Assembly (NCBI GenBank): GCA_027924645.1
Contig: BSBN01001750.1
Location: 124,001 to 188,000 of the forward strand
Origin: Cunninghamia lanceolata
Lineage: Eukaryota; Streptophyta; Pinopsida; Cupressales; Cupressaceae
Direction of reading: 5' to 3'
Length of the DNA stretch: 64,000 nt
The notes under the pieces were generated by a model. That model had not been told where the DNA came from and ran no database searches. It was given only the letters and a program-made list of their open reading frames with translations. The position numbers and the translations under genes are program-made. Below, one piece after another: positions 42,874 to 53,565 of the stretch (positions are counted from its first letter, which is position 1; every line of letters begins with the position of its first letter).

Positions 42874-43856
42874 TGTGGGTTTTCTGCTCCACTCTTCTTG
42901 AGAGTGGATTGTCTATATGGCTGCAACATTAAATAAACCATGTCACCCACCTCAAAAGACCGCTCAGTCCTTTGCTGATCTGCATACTGCTTTTGCTGAT
43001 TCTGAGCCTTCTGTATGTTATCTTTTAAAGACCTCATGATATCCTGGCTCTCCTGAAGGTCTTTGGCCTTAGGCACCCTGCTATTTCCAAACAGTAAATC
43101 AACAAAGCTTGGTGCCTCATACCCGTACAAAGCCATGAAGGGTGATATTTGAATAGACATGTGATAAGTAGAATTCTAACAGTACTCTCCAATGTGAATC
43201 CACTTAATCCATGCCTTCTGCTGCCCTGAAACATAATTTCGGAGGTATCCTTCCACCCATTTATTAACTATCTCTGTCTGACCATCTGTCTGTGGGTGGT
43301 AGCTTGTGTTGAGGGTGAGCTCTGTCCCTGTCAACTTGAAGAGCTCCTGCCAAAAATTGCTAAGGAACCTGCTGTCCCTATCACTGACAATGTTCCGTGG
43401 CAACCCATGTAGACGGAATACCTCATGAAAAAACAACTCTACAACTTGAGCTGCAGTGAAGGTGGTAGGGATGGCAAATAAGTGTGCATACTTTGTCAAC
43501 TTGACCACTACCACGAAAATACAATCCCTGCCTAGGACTTTAGGTAACCCTGTGATAAAGTCCATAGAAATGCTATCCCACTTCCTCTCAGGAATGGGCA
43601 GGGGCTGTAATAATCCTCCTGGAAATGAGTGCTCCTGTTTGTTCTGCTGGCATATTGGGCACTCTCTCACATGCTGCATCACTTCAGTCTTGAAGCCCTT
43701 CCAGGTGAACCTCTCCCCGATCTGTCTATAAGTTTTGAAGTATCCTGGATGTCCTGCCATATGCAAGTCATGGAATGCCCTCAAAACCTTCTGCTTCATC
43801 TCTGAACTTAGCACCAAGAAGATCCTATCCTTGTAAATGATTAAGTCATTTACCAC
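42874..43856 (-). pseudogene. Chromovirus integrase
   Basis: HHCC zinc finger (HDLHMAGHPG ... CPICQQNK), then the core with SMDFITGLPK, NIVSDRDSRFLSNFW and YHPQTDGQTEIVNKWVEGYL (D, D, E triad) and, in a second frame, the C-terminal part ISPFMALYGYEAPSF to VYLMLQPYRQSTLKKSG. A frameshift lies near 43170. Integrase joins element DNA to the chromosome in the nucleus. Confidence 0.93.
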
Positions 43857-44110
43857 TGTGTACCTATCATCTTCGATAGTGCCATCAATTATTCCAGTAG
43901 CCCACTTGTCCTTGGCATATTATATGGATATCATCTCCCTCTGATCATCTGAAATGGCACCTAATGCACACAAATGGGGTCTCCTGGATAGTGCATCGGC
44001 AACAATGCTCTTCTTACCTTTGACGTAAACAATGTCAAAGTCGTAGGCCTAAAGCTTGCTGACCCACTTTTGTTGCCTCTCATTTAAATCCTTCTGCCCA
44101 AGGAAGTGCT

Positions 44111-44640
44111 TTAGACTGTTATGTCTATCTTTACCACAAACTCTCTGCCCACCAGATATTGTCTGAATTTAGCCAACGCATGCATGATGGCTAACATCTC
44201 CTTGTCATAGATGCTGTAACTCCGCTCCACACCCCTCAACTTCGGACTCTCAAATGCTATGGGGTGCTTATCCTGCATGATTACCGCACCAATGCCTTCA
44301 CCAGAGGCATCACACTGCAACTCGAAGGATTTGTTGAAATCAGGGATTGCCAACATAGGGCATGTACTCATAATATGTTTGAATCTGTCAAAACACTCTT
44401 GTGTACTCCCTGTTCAACTGAAAGCATCCTTCCGAGTCAAATCTGTGAGGGGTACTACTGACTGTGAAAACCCCTTCACGAACCTGCGGTAATACCCACA
44501 AAGAACAAGGAATCCCTTCAGCTAAGTGAGATTTTTTGGTGGTGGCCAGTCTACAATTGCCTGAATCTTCTCCGGGTCTACCTTAACACTACTAGCACTG
44601 ATGATATGACCCAAGTATAACAACTCGGTCATCCCAAACT
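44111..44640 (-). pseudogene. Chromovirus RNase H and RT end
   Basis: The frame at 44111-44371 gives LAIPDFNKSFELQCDASGEG, IGAVIMQD and YDKEMLAIMHALAKFRQYL, typical of gypsy RNase H. The preceding sequence decodes in pieces to the RT thumb (VKVLRF-like terms with stops). Frame changes on both sides. Confidence 0.85.
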
Positions 44641-45386
44641 CACACTTTGACATCTTGGCATACAATGACTCTCTCCAGAATACTCAGCACAATGTCAATG
44701 TGTTTCAAATGTTCCTCCCATGTCTTGCTGTAAATCAAAATATCGTCGAAGAATATCAACACAAACCTCCTCAGCTGCTCACGAAAAACTTTGTTCATGC
44801 AAGATTGGAAGGTGGCTGGTGCATTAGTCAATTCGAATGGCATGACTAGGAACTCGAAGTGCCCATAGTGACACCTGAAAGCTGTCTTCTCCACATCCTC
44901 ATCTCTAACCCGAATCTAGTGGTAACCGCATCTCAAATCCATCTTGGAGAAGTAACAAGCGCCGTGCAACTCATCAATCAACTCATCTATCCTGGGTATA
45001 GGGTACCTGTTCTTAATTGTTTTCTTATTGAGTTCCTTGTAGTCAATACACATTCTAAGAGTCCCATCTTTTTTCTTCACTAGAACCACAGATGATGCAA
45101 ATGGACTCTTACTAGGTTTGATATGACCCATCTCGAGAAGCTCTTTGATAGCTTTCTCGATCTCGTCCTTATACCTCTTCGGGTGCCTGTATGGGGTAGT
45201 AATAACTGGTTTTGCACCTTCCAACTCGATCACATGCTCAATACCCCTGTCAGGGGGTCTACCTAGTGGAATATCACTAAACACTATGGTGTGTTTAGTC
45301 AAGAGAGCCTGTATGTCAGGTGGATACTCTCGCTTCTGCTGGTCTGAAACTGCAGGTATCACCATCACCTCTGCTGCCCACTGCAC
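44640..45386 (-). pseudogene. Chromovirus reverse transcriptase
   Basis: RVT_1: [58 protein letters not shown], then a TAG near 44916, then [29 protein letters not shown] and the catalytic box [10 protein letters not shown] (FDD for YVDD). Order and spacing are normal. Confidence 0.94.
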
Positions 45387-45790
45387 CTAATCATGTCTAA
45401 TCAATCTCTCCATCCGCTTGAGAGAAACTACTCTGTACCCACCATCTGAAATGCCCTTGAGCACATGCCGAACTCCGTTCACCTCAAACTTCATCTCCAT
45501 GGTCCTCAAGTTGAGTGTGAACGCTCCTATCTCATGCAACCACTTCATACCCAACACCACGTCCATGTCACCCATGCTAACAACATAGAACTCTGACTGG
45601 CAAGTGTAATTGTTTAGCTGGATGGTCAAATTGGGTATCCTCCTAGTGCAAGTGAGTATGAATCCATCGGCTACCTTCACCTTAAACCCTTCAAACTCCT
45701 CTGTCTTCAACCCCCTCTTCGCAACCAAGCCCTCATCTATGAAGTTATTAGTGGCACCTGTATCAAGTAGTGTAATGCATCTCTATCCAC
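45387..45790 (-). pseudogene. Chromovirus aspartic protease
   Basis: The active site reads LLDTGATNNFID near 45735-45765, followed by VVSMGDMDVVLGMKWLHEIG, the retropepsin flap-to-helix part (VLGMxWL). The frame then continues to 45387. It overlaps the gag-frame ORF that ends at 45737, so a frame change separates gag and protease. Confidence 0.9.
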
Positions 45791-46249
45791 CCAATACTCC
45801 TCGGATCCTAAATGACCCCTCCAAATGCTCGAGATATGGGCTGTAGGTAGGGAGGTCTCCTCATCCTTATCTGATACCTCAGATACAACATCTGTCCCTA
45901 TATCATTGTCTTCTGTATGTTGCTTTGAATGTGTCTTAGACTCAACAGACTCATCTGCTGAAAAGTATTCTATCTGTTTTGTCTTTCCTTGGGCAGCACA
46001 CTTGTGCTTAGGATCCCAAGGCTCTCTGCAGTGAAAACAAAGCTTCTTCCTCCTGAGATCATTCAACTGATCATTGTCTAACTTGGAAGAACTCTTAGGC
46101 TGCTGATGTCTTGAATCCTTATGAAAATGTCTCCTGTCTCTCTCCTTATCCCTCCTGTGCTGGAAACTCTTAGTCTGAAATTTACTCCACGTAGAAGACT
46201 CCATATCACGGGCCTTTTTCATGACCTCCTGCAATGTCATAGGGTCCAA
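45737..46249 (-). pseudogene. Chromovirus gag C-part with zinc knuckle
   Basis: The knuckle is CFHCREPWDPKHKC (C-x2-C-x7-H-x-C), the form common in plant gypsy gags, preceded by a basic, His-rich stretch. It binds the element's RNA. An acidic tail follows. Confidence 0.9.
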
Positions 46250-46425
46250 ACCTTAACCCATCCTCATAGAGGATCGAACAACCCGTCAACAAAGAGCATG
46301 ATCAACCTACGCTCCGAGATATCCGAAACCATGACTGAAAGGTCTTGGAACTCTGAAATGTATGAGTCCACTGATCCACTCTGTCTCAACTGTGCCAGCT
46401 CCTTGAACTACAACTCAGAGTTCTT

Positions 46426-47297
46426 CTAGTCAAACCTGTATATGAGTCTGGCTGTGAACTCTACATAAGATGTAATCTGGTCATGTCCTAGAGTTACCTT
46501 CCCATTACTCCACCACTTGTGTGCGCTGCCCTCCAAATGCAAGGCTGCATATGTGATGGCATCGGTCTCAGGCATGGGGCTGATCTGGAGATAACTGTCC
46601 AACTTTTGGACCCAAGCTCTCGCTAAAGTTTTTCCTGAACCATCAAAGTAAGGTAAAGTCATTTTACTGACTTTCTTTTGAAGCTCATGATTCTGCTGCC
46701 TATTACCTCCTCTAGGTCTATGTCTCATCCTGAGATCAGAGTAATCCTTGAAAGTCATCTTAGCTCGAAACTCCGCACTCGAAGCCTGCCAATCTCTAAA
46801 AATTTCATCCTGAAATTCCACCTGTGTAGCATCCCGTTCAGGAATCTCATCCCTCGGTATAAAAATAGGAATGCCAGGTCTATCTATGGCTATGAGCTGT
46901 GTAGCATCTCGGTTATTCACCGAAGCCTCTCCATCAGGATCCCTGTGTCTGTTCCTGTCCCCATTATGTCTATCTCCATTCCGTTCTCCATTACCCGGTC
47001 TCTGTGTCTATCTCCATCATTTTGGTCTCTGTTCCTCTCATTCCGGTCTCTGTTCTTGTCTCCGTTATTCCTATCTTCATCCAGATCAAGAAACAAATGG
47101 GTGAAAAGCCGTGTGAGTGCTGTCTGTGACCTGTCCAACCTGTCAATCAACTGCTGCTGTCCTCTCGCCAAATCATTTAGAATATCTTGTGTGCTAGGTT
47201 CTTCGATTTCCCTGTCTCCCATCTCCTCAGCCTGTGTAGGAAGAACACCTGAAAAGGGGTCTACTCGCGGAACTTCAAGATCTTCTTCACTATACAA
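46426..47297 (-). pseudogene. Chromovirus gag N- and middle part
   Basis: Two overlapping frames. The first (46917-47297) has ILNDLARGQQQLIDRLDRSQ and an Arg/Asn/Asp repeat region (RDRNERNRDQNDGDRHRD). The second (46426-46920) has KMTLPYFDGSGKTLARAWVQ, KLDSYLQI and HLEGSAHKWW, the Retrotrans_gag core. One frameshift lies near 46917. Confidence 0.9.
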
Positions 47298-47495
47298 TAC
47301 TACCGGTGGCTCTTCAACAACTACAATCTCTGTATCTGACTCAAATGGATCAATCTGTGGTACTTCTCCTTCCTGTATTCTCTATGGATTCCGTGTTCCT
47401 GGTCTTGGTCTAAAATTATATCTATCTGTAGGCCGCATGTCTCATTTTCATCTTCTGCATGTCATATTCAACCTCACAGGATGGCAAGATACACC

Positions 47496-47507
47496 GCTCT
47501 GATACCA
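47496..47507 (-). promoter_or_regulatory. Primer binding site of the chromovirus
   Basis: The plus strand GCTCTGATACCA is TGGTATCAGAGC on the element strand, one base after the 5' LTR. Complementary to initiator methionine tRNA. Confidence 0.92.
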
Positions 47508-47508
47508 C

Positions 47509-48997
47509 TATAATGTGCCGTACCTATTTGTATTTTTTTAAAGATCTTTTTATGTGTGATTTTTATTAATTTTTGTGATCTTTCAGAACTAGAGAGAAGA
47601 ATGCAGAAGGGGTTTTAGTTTTCCTGCAGATGTGTTGCTGGAGCATTCAACATAGAGCATAGAATAGAAACCTAGAAATATACAACAGATATGATGTAAA
47701 TAACAAAGACCCAGATAACATAATAGCCAAATAACAATTACTATGACATACCCATGTTTAGATTTGCAACTTCATACAGGTGCCGGAACTGGGCCAGCAA
47801 ATGGGTATAGCTGAAAACACTCAAATCTCTGGAGAACACAAAGTATTGAGCATACAATGATCACAATAGTACAAAGGGCTCAAATCACCTCATACAAAGC
47901 AGATTCTGTAATACCCACAAAGAGAAATGTTACCCCAAGACCCCAACGTCACTCCTGGGGAAGTACGGCCTTGGCTGGAAGTGAATAACAGCAACTAGAC
48001 TAATATATGATCTCTGAAATCTCGCTGCAATGAACTGAATCTGGTGTAAGAGGCTAGGCGACCAAGTTAGAGTGCAAAATCTGTCCTTAACACCTCCAAA
48101 ACTCAAGCTAGAAGTGGCACGGCTAGCTGAAAGGGGTATGGCCAGCAGGGAAGAGTTATAGCAGTCACAAACACTGTCAATCTTGCCTTAAATCTGTTAT
48201 AACATTCTTGTCTTCAGCTGTCTATCACCAATCTGCGAATGATATAGAAATATAGCCTGGAAATCTCATCTTACAAACTCCATTTCAGCGCATATGTGAA
48301 TATTGGATGCATCCACCATCAATGGCATCTTTGGTTGGTATTGCACACCTGGAGAATGCCGTCACTCAGGGAGGTTTTCATCTCCAAGAGCCTAGTTTGA
48401 ATCCTGAAACCCTCAAAACCCTAGCAGAGCTCACAAAGAGAAAATATCAAACATAGCATATAGAAATGAGCTTTGATTTCACCTTTTATTTCCTTCCTCA
48501 AGCCCAACGCCCCAAATGGAGGGAATTACAATTGTTTTTAATATTTAATTTCATCCCCTTATGTCTCCCATGGGCGCCCAACTCCTGGGGGGGTCACTTT
48601 TCAAGTTGCAACTTAATTTTATAAAGTGACAATATAACATTTATTTATAAAGTCCCAATAAATAAATATATTAAACTTCAAACTTTAAAATAAATATCAA
48701 GATGATACCAGAATGCCATGATCTATAGCTTGTCAGAAAGCCCTCGACGAGACGAATCCAACCCCACTCCAAAAATTCTGATCCGGAATTGCCCCCGAAC
48801 TTACTAAAAATAGTAAGTACTGCCAAGAACACTGAAAACCAACTCTGAGGGTGCCAACTGGATCCACTGACCTCGAACCACCACTCCATCACCGACAAAC
48901 ACTTCCACAACCAAACTAACCACAGTTCCCTAACCAAACTGCTAGTCCACGGGAACCCAATGATGGACTAACCATGTATCACGAAGGGGACATTACA
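47509..48997 (-). repeat. 5' LTR of the chromovirus
   Basis: 1,489 bp, collinear with 40047-41526. Its inner end is TATAATG instead of TGTAATG, a G-to-A change that alters the conserved terminal TG/CA. Confidence 0.95.
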
Positions 48998-50829
48998 AGC
49001 GGCTTTAGATATTATTATTATTATTATTGTTTTCAACACTAAATTAATGTAATAAATTAAATTATATATATATATAATAAAATAAGAAAATAAAACAATT
49101 TCAAATTTGGGCGCCCAGTTTAGGTCCCATGGGTCCTAAATCAAGAGGTATAATTACAAGCTTCATGTGCTCATTTGGGGCATCCAGTTCATGTTAAATT
49201 TATCATTGTTGAATTCCTCTTTTGTGCAAGAGAGGAAGAAACCCCTTGACTGCACTTTGTGAGGTTAGGGCGAAAACCCTACCCTCTCCTTGGCAATTTC
49301 CACTCAGGGATTGCAGGCTGAACTAAACTGGGCAAAATTGTGTATGTTTCAGGCATTAGCGTTAAGTCATTTGCCACACAGATTATTTGGAGATATATTG
49401 GGTTATTGGAGCAACTTCTTCATCATTAATTCTGAGCGCCATCTTTGAAAGAGTTAGTTTCAGGGAGGAATCTATAGCTGCAAGCAATTCAGGGCGACAT
49501 CCATATTGGACATGCCACATTCATCACTGGTAGCTGTGAGGAGAACACACCATCTAACTGCAGACACTGAAGGAGAGTTGCAAACCCAAGGAAATCGAGA
49601 TTGAAGGTTATCATTCACCCTATTCCAAAAGGGTAAGGTGGCATCCTCAAGGGTAACTCAGTTTGGAAACGAAGCGGAACGCTGCTGAATGTAGTTGGCA
49701 ACATTGTGGCATCCACCTTTCCATGCATGTGAGCATCACACCAACTTTGAAGGGGCTGTCACATCCAGGTGCCACTTTATTGTTACCAGTCTGAATTATG
49801 CCTTGATAAGGGACAACTTCTGTACATGCATTTGAACTCTACTTATATATATATATACAGTCCATTGGACAGCACTCAGCAGTAATACATTTTTAGTTTC
49901 TATACATATTAACTGTGGCCGATTGGATCTGAGCATTATCTGAGATTGAAACTGGTTAAATTCATATGTATGAATTGCAAATTACCTGATGAGCTATGAG
50001 ATGCTTATAACAGCAGTTTGTAGTCATTTGACTCAGTTCCTTCAGGGCTTATAATCCAAACTAAGAAACAGGGAAAGAAATCAGAAATTAAAAAGAAAAC
50101 AAATAAGTGTCAGATCTGAATCTGTATGCTGTTGTCACAGCAATATAAGGTCCTTATTCTAATCCAGACTTGATTAAGGGTTTAATTTTGGCAATTTCTG
50201 AACAAGGGCTTGATACAAGGGTTCTCTTTATCATCTGTTGTTTACAAATCAGTACATCTTGTTTCCGGTTGCTGTTTTCATCTTTTTATTTGTTCAAATT
50301 ACAGAACAATACCCCAACAAAGACCAGAAATTTACAAGCAAACCAGAAAATTCTATATTTGGGATATTACATTTTTGTAGAAATATCATGAAAGAATGGG
50401 TCAAGGAGGTCAAAGATTGTTCCAGTTGACTTTGACAGAAAAAGAAAATACAGTTGCATCTTTAGTGACGACTTGTTTCATCTTCGGCAGCACTGTCATT
50501 TTAGCAACAACCTATTCCAACTTTGGTACCAACTATGACTTCGATAGCATCTGGGACTACTTTGGCAGCAAAGCGAAAATGATAGCTAGTAGTGATGACT
50601 TATGATGGTGTTGACTCCAAGGAACAACTACATCGTCTTTTGTCCAAATCATCTCATTTTATGTCTCTAGCCCATCAATATGGATCATATGTTTTTCTTG
50701 GTTGTATGTTTTACCATGCAAAAAGTTGGATGTTAGGGCAGCGGAGTGTGAGGTTGGTGGACTTATTCCTTTTGGTGGTTGTTTTTTTCCATATAGGGGC
50801 TATGCATTTTGTTTCACATTTTGGGCAGC
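48998..50829. other. MORC long intron, between chromovirus and long-LTR element
   Basis: It begins with an ATT microsatellite (49011-49031) and an AT run (49064-49077), and has another TA run at 49848-49858. ORFs at 50170-50834 are short and unrelated to anything I recognise. GGGCGCCCAGTT at 49108 echoes the chromovirus LTR but I cannot extend the match. Confidence 0.5.
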
Positions 50830-50849
50830 GCTAGGGCTTCAGCCTATTA

Positions 50850-51440
50850 TCATTTGGTAGTTCTTCTTTCTTTTTGCCAGAACCAGGGAAAATGCTTCCT
50901 TGACCCCTTAGGTAACTCGTGATGTGCTTGCAGGGCCAAAGGTCCAATGTTATTACCCCAAGGCAATGGTGGTGGTCGCCTCTCATTTGCATTGTTGTGA
51001 TTGTTGTTATTTGCATCACGCATTGCTCTAGGCTGGATTACTGGTTCTTCTTGTGGTTCTTCCTGCTTGACTTCAGGAACTGTCTGAACTTCAGGAACTA
51101 TGTTGGATGCTTCTCCAACTTTTGCAAAATCAAGATCTTGGAACAAAGGATCCGTAGCACCGCCTTTTCCCCTTCTTGAATAAACTATGTGAGCCAGGAT
51201 TATCTATTGCCATGCGGGAGGTGGTAATACTGGTCTTCCTGCTGCAAGATCCGCTTTGTGTTCTTCTTCGTCAAGAATAGCAGCCGCGTTTCTCCACTGA
51301 TTAGGACTTTCCTTTTGCGCAAATATGAAACTCCTCAGGTTGCTAATGATGTCCGTTTGCTCTCCTTCCACTCGTACAAGATTTGCAGGTGGTGTAACGT
51401 TTGGTTGTTGAACTGGAGCAGAAGGACGCCAGAGAGTCAT
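50850..51440 (-). pseudogene. Gag N-terminal region of the long-LTR element
   Basis: Starting 45 bp after the primer site, one frame reads MTLWRPSAPVQQPNVTPPAN, then a TAG near 51204, then ATDPLFQDLDFAKVGEA, a Glu/Pro/Val-rich stretch, NNNNHNNANERRPPPLPWGN and HHELPKGSRKHFPWF. The PPPLPWG segment matches the gag at 6562-7041. No Retrotrans_gag core follows: the element is truncated at about 50830. Confidence 0.78.
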
Positions 51441-51484
51441 TCCCGTGACATAAGCCTAAGCTTGCTTGAAGTTTTATGCCTCGT

Positions 51485-51502
51485 GCCCCACGGTGGGCAC
51501 CA
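51485..51502 (-). promoter_or_regulatory. Primer binding site of the long-LTR element
   Basis: On the minus strand TGGTGCCCACCGTGGGGC follows the LTR end CAACA after six bases. The form TGGYGCCCACCGTGGGGC is seen after the 5' LTR in many plant Ty3/gypsy elements. It proves the LTR border at 51509 and the minus orientation. Confidence 0.85.
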
Positions 51503-52172
51503 GAAAACTGTTGGCGTTTCAATTCGCACCTCTGGAATGCGAGTTGGAAACAGACAACTATGTACAGATAAACTGCTCTCCTATTGGAAGGGGGAGTTTC
51601 CTTTTTGTTGATGTTCGCTGAAAAGATAAATTAAACTTCGCCTATCTTCTTTTTGATTCTCAGCTGCGAGCACAAGGTTATAAAACTCTAAATGCTGCAG
51701 AAGAGGTTTTTTCCTTTTTTAAAACTTCTACTACAACTAAGCATAGACTAACGACGCTTTCAATCTCCTGAGTAAATTCAGAGCAAAGGAAATTAAAAGT
51801 GAACAAGGAATGATTGTTTTAACAAAAACTTAAGCAATTTTCTCCCAGATTTACATCACAAGACTTATAGTACTTTAATGATGAAAGCTGAAATGAAAGC
51901 TACAAAAGCTGCACATCTGACGACGAAAACTTGATGAATCGAGATAGAATATCAGAGCAAAATAGGCATGAGACTTCTATTCAATATCACAAAGTTTGCA
52001 CAACTCTAGGACAGCAATGCTGCAGCAAAAGGGAGGCATACAGCAAGCGATCAAACACCGGAGAACAGATTACACAAAGTGAACAGACATTTGGAATATC
52101 AAGATTTGCAGGCTAGAGTAGGCACAGCAAATTTGCTATCACAATTACCATTACATACAATGGGCAAGGATG

Positions 52173-52185
52173 CCCTTATTTATAC
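52173..52185 (-). promoter_or_regulatory. LTR TATA box of the long-LTR element
   Basis: The plus strand CCCTTATTTATAC gives GTATAAATAAGGG on the element strand, the family box, 280 bp past the end of the U3 ORF. Confidence 0.6.
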
Positions 52186-52466
52186 TAAAATAAAGGAGTA
52201 GGGAACCCTAAAATCTCCTTGATTAACCCTAACTTGCCAACTCGCAAGCTTTATTACTATTCTAAGACAAAGATACAATAAACAAACGCTTTAAAGCGAT
52301 TTGCTTTAAAGCAAAGAAGATTCCAACTATCACAAAGTGATTTCTTTCTAAATATAGAATGGATGAGCTTAGGATGAAAGCAAATGCTTTAAAACAAAAA
52401 GCATTTGTTTTAAAGCTGCTTTATTTTGAAATGCATCCTCATCAACATTCTTGCTTTTTGGTGATG

Positions 52467-52826
52467 TCATCCATTGATATTTTGGGAAACAATATCTTCT
52501 AAAAAGCGAGTGACCGCATCTTTGCCAGGAACACTGATCCTGTCTAGAATGATATTTTGATTCTCTAACATTTCTTCACCACTGGCAACGATCTGAAGAA
52601 ATTCATGAACTTCGCCCACAGCCTTGTCGAACTTCACTGTCATTGCGGCAAAATGACCCATCTTGCCGGCACTGATATCATCATTAAAATTGCTGTGGAC
52701 GAGAGTCTGGAACTCTGCTTGCACTTCCCTGAGATGATACAGGGTACCATCTTCTCTTTCATACGAACACGGGATTTGAGAGACAAAAGATCTGACGAAC
52801 TTGAGGACGTTAACTACCTTTTTTTT
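52467..52826 (-). pseudogene. U3 ORF, C-terminal part
   Basis: Open from the A9 run (52819-52827, minus strand) to a TGA/TAA-type stop at 52467. It holds EVQAEFQTLVHSNFNDDISA, KFDKAVGEVHEFLQI and ILDRISVPGKDAVTRFLE, predicted helical. It is separated from the upstream part only by one base in the homopolymer, so it was once the same protein. No known family recognised. Confidence 0.7.
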
Positions 52827-53565
52827 TCCATTCTGTCAACTCTGAAATTATACTGTCATAAGTTTTTACTGTGAAAAGATATTGCGCTTTCCAAGTAGAA
52901 ACTGTCTTCTTATCTTCGGCTGAATCAACAGAATCATGTGCAATCTTCAAGTTCGAGATAATTATCTCAAACATCGGTCTATTTTCTGCCATGGTTTGCT
53001 GCAACCCCTGAATGCCTTGGCGTAAATCATGAGCGTTGTACTTTAATTGATAAAACTTTGAAAGTATAACTCTCCCTTTAGTCACAAATTCTTCCACCCA
53101 ACTATTCATGTGCTTCCCATAGAGAACTAACTGACTGAATTGCCGCTGATCGGCTGGTGATTCAAGATTCGGTGGAAGAAATAAATCAGCCTGTGATGCG
53201 CCATGGAAAAGGTTGGAAATGTATTGCCGCAGCTGCCTAACTTCAGCTTTGAGAGTTGCTTTATCTTCTCCATCTTTCAACACCCTTTCCTTCAAATTAT
53301 CTGCTGCAATCTCGAAGAGATTTACATTCGTATGTCGGGTACTTCTACCAAGGTTAGCTTTGACAACCGTGAAGTCATCAACCTCGACATCATCATCACT
53401 TCTATTTTTTGGTGGTGTTGTAGTTTCAAGGATTATTTCTCCATCCGCATTCTTTTCAATGCGAACCTGCTTCTTCAGCTTCTTGTCTGGTGTGTCTTGG
53501 TAGACGCTTTTAAGCTCTGTTAAATCCAGCTGATATGAGAGCTTTCTCCTCTTCCTTCCTAGAAC
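52810..53565 (-). pseudogene. U3 ORF, middle part
   Basis: The frame starts with a basic RKRRK cluster, has an acidic SDDDVEVDDF stretch, then a long heptad-like helix (ATLKAEVRQLRQYISNLFHG) suggesting a coiled coil, and ends EWKKKGS at the A9 run. It overlaps the stop of the 636-codon ORF, so a frameshift near 53560 separates them. Function unknown. Confidence 0.7.

Larger units (their letters stand above)
40047..48997 (-). mobile_element. Ty3/gypsy chromovirus, full length but decayed
   Basis: Minus-strand element with LTRs of 1,489 bp (5', 47509-48997) and 1,480 bp (3', 40047-41526); ends TGTAATG/CATTACA. The primer site, complementary to initiator tRNA-Met, is at 47496-47507, and the polypurine tract GGGAGGGCGGAC at 41527-41538. 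Order gag, protease, RT, RNase H, integrase, chromodomain. Many stops and frameshifts. A separate 0.98-kb insertion cuts it between integrase and chromodomain. Antisense to MORC. Confidence 0.95.

Noticed and set aside
46678..47502. 274-codon plus-strand ORF
   Set aside because: Ser/Arg-rich antisense shadow of the chromovirus gag repeat region.
50396..50834. Two overlapping plus-strand ORFs
   Set aside because: No family resemblance, chance frames in intron sequence.
51509..52447. A 939-bp LTR ending at TGTTGATGAGG (52447), with the U3 ORF as internal 3' region
   Set aside because: TGTTG/CAACA ends look good, but related LTRs run on to TGTTGTACCC, and the 3131-6561 solo LTR proves the longer form. 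It would also force an internal-LTR-internal tandem. Kept only as the alternative to test.
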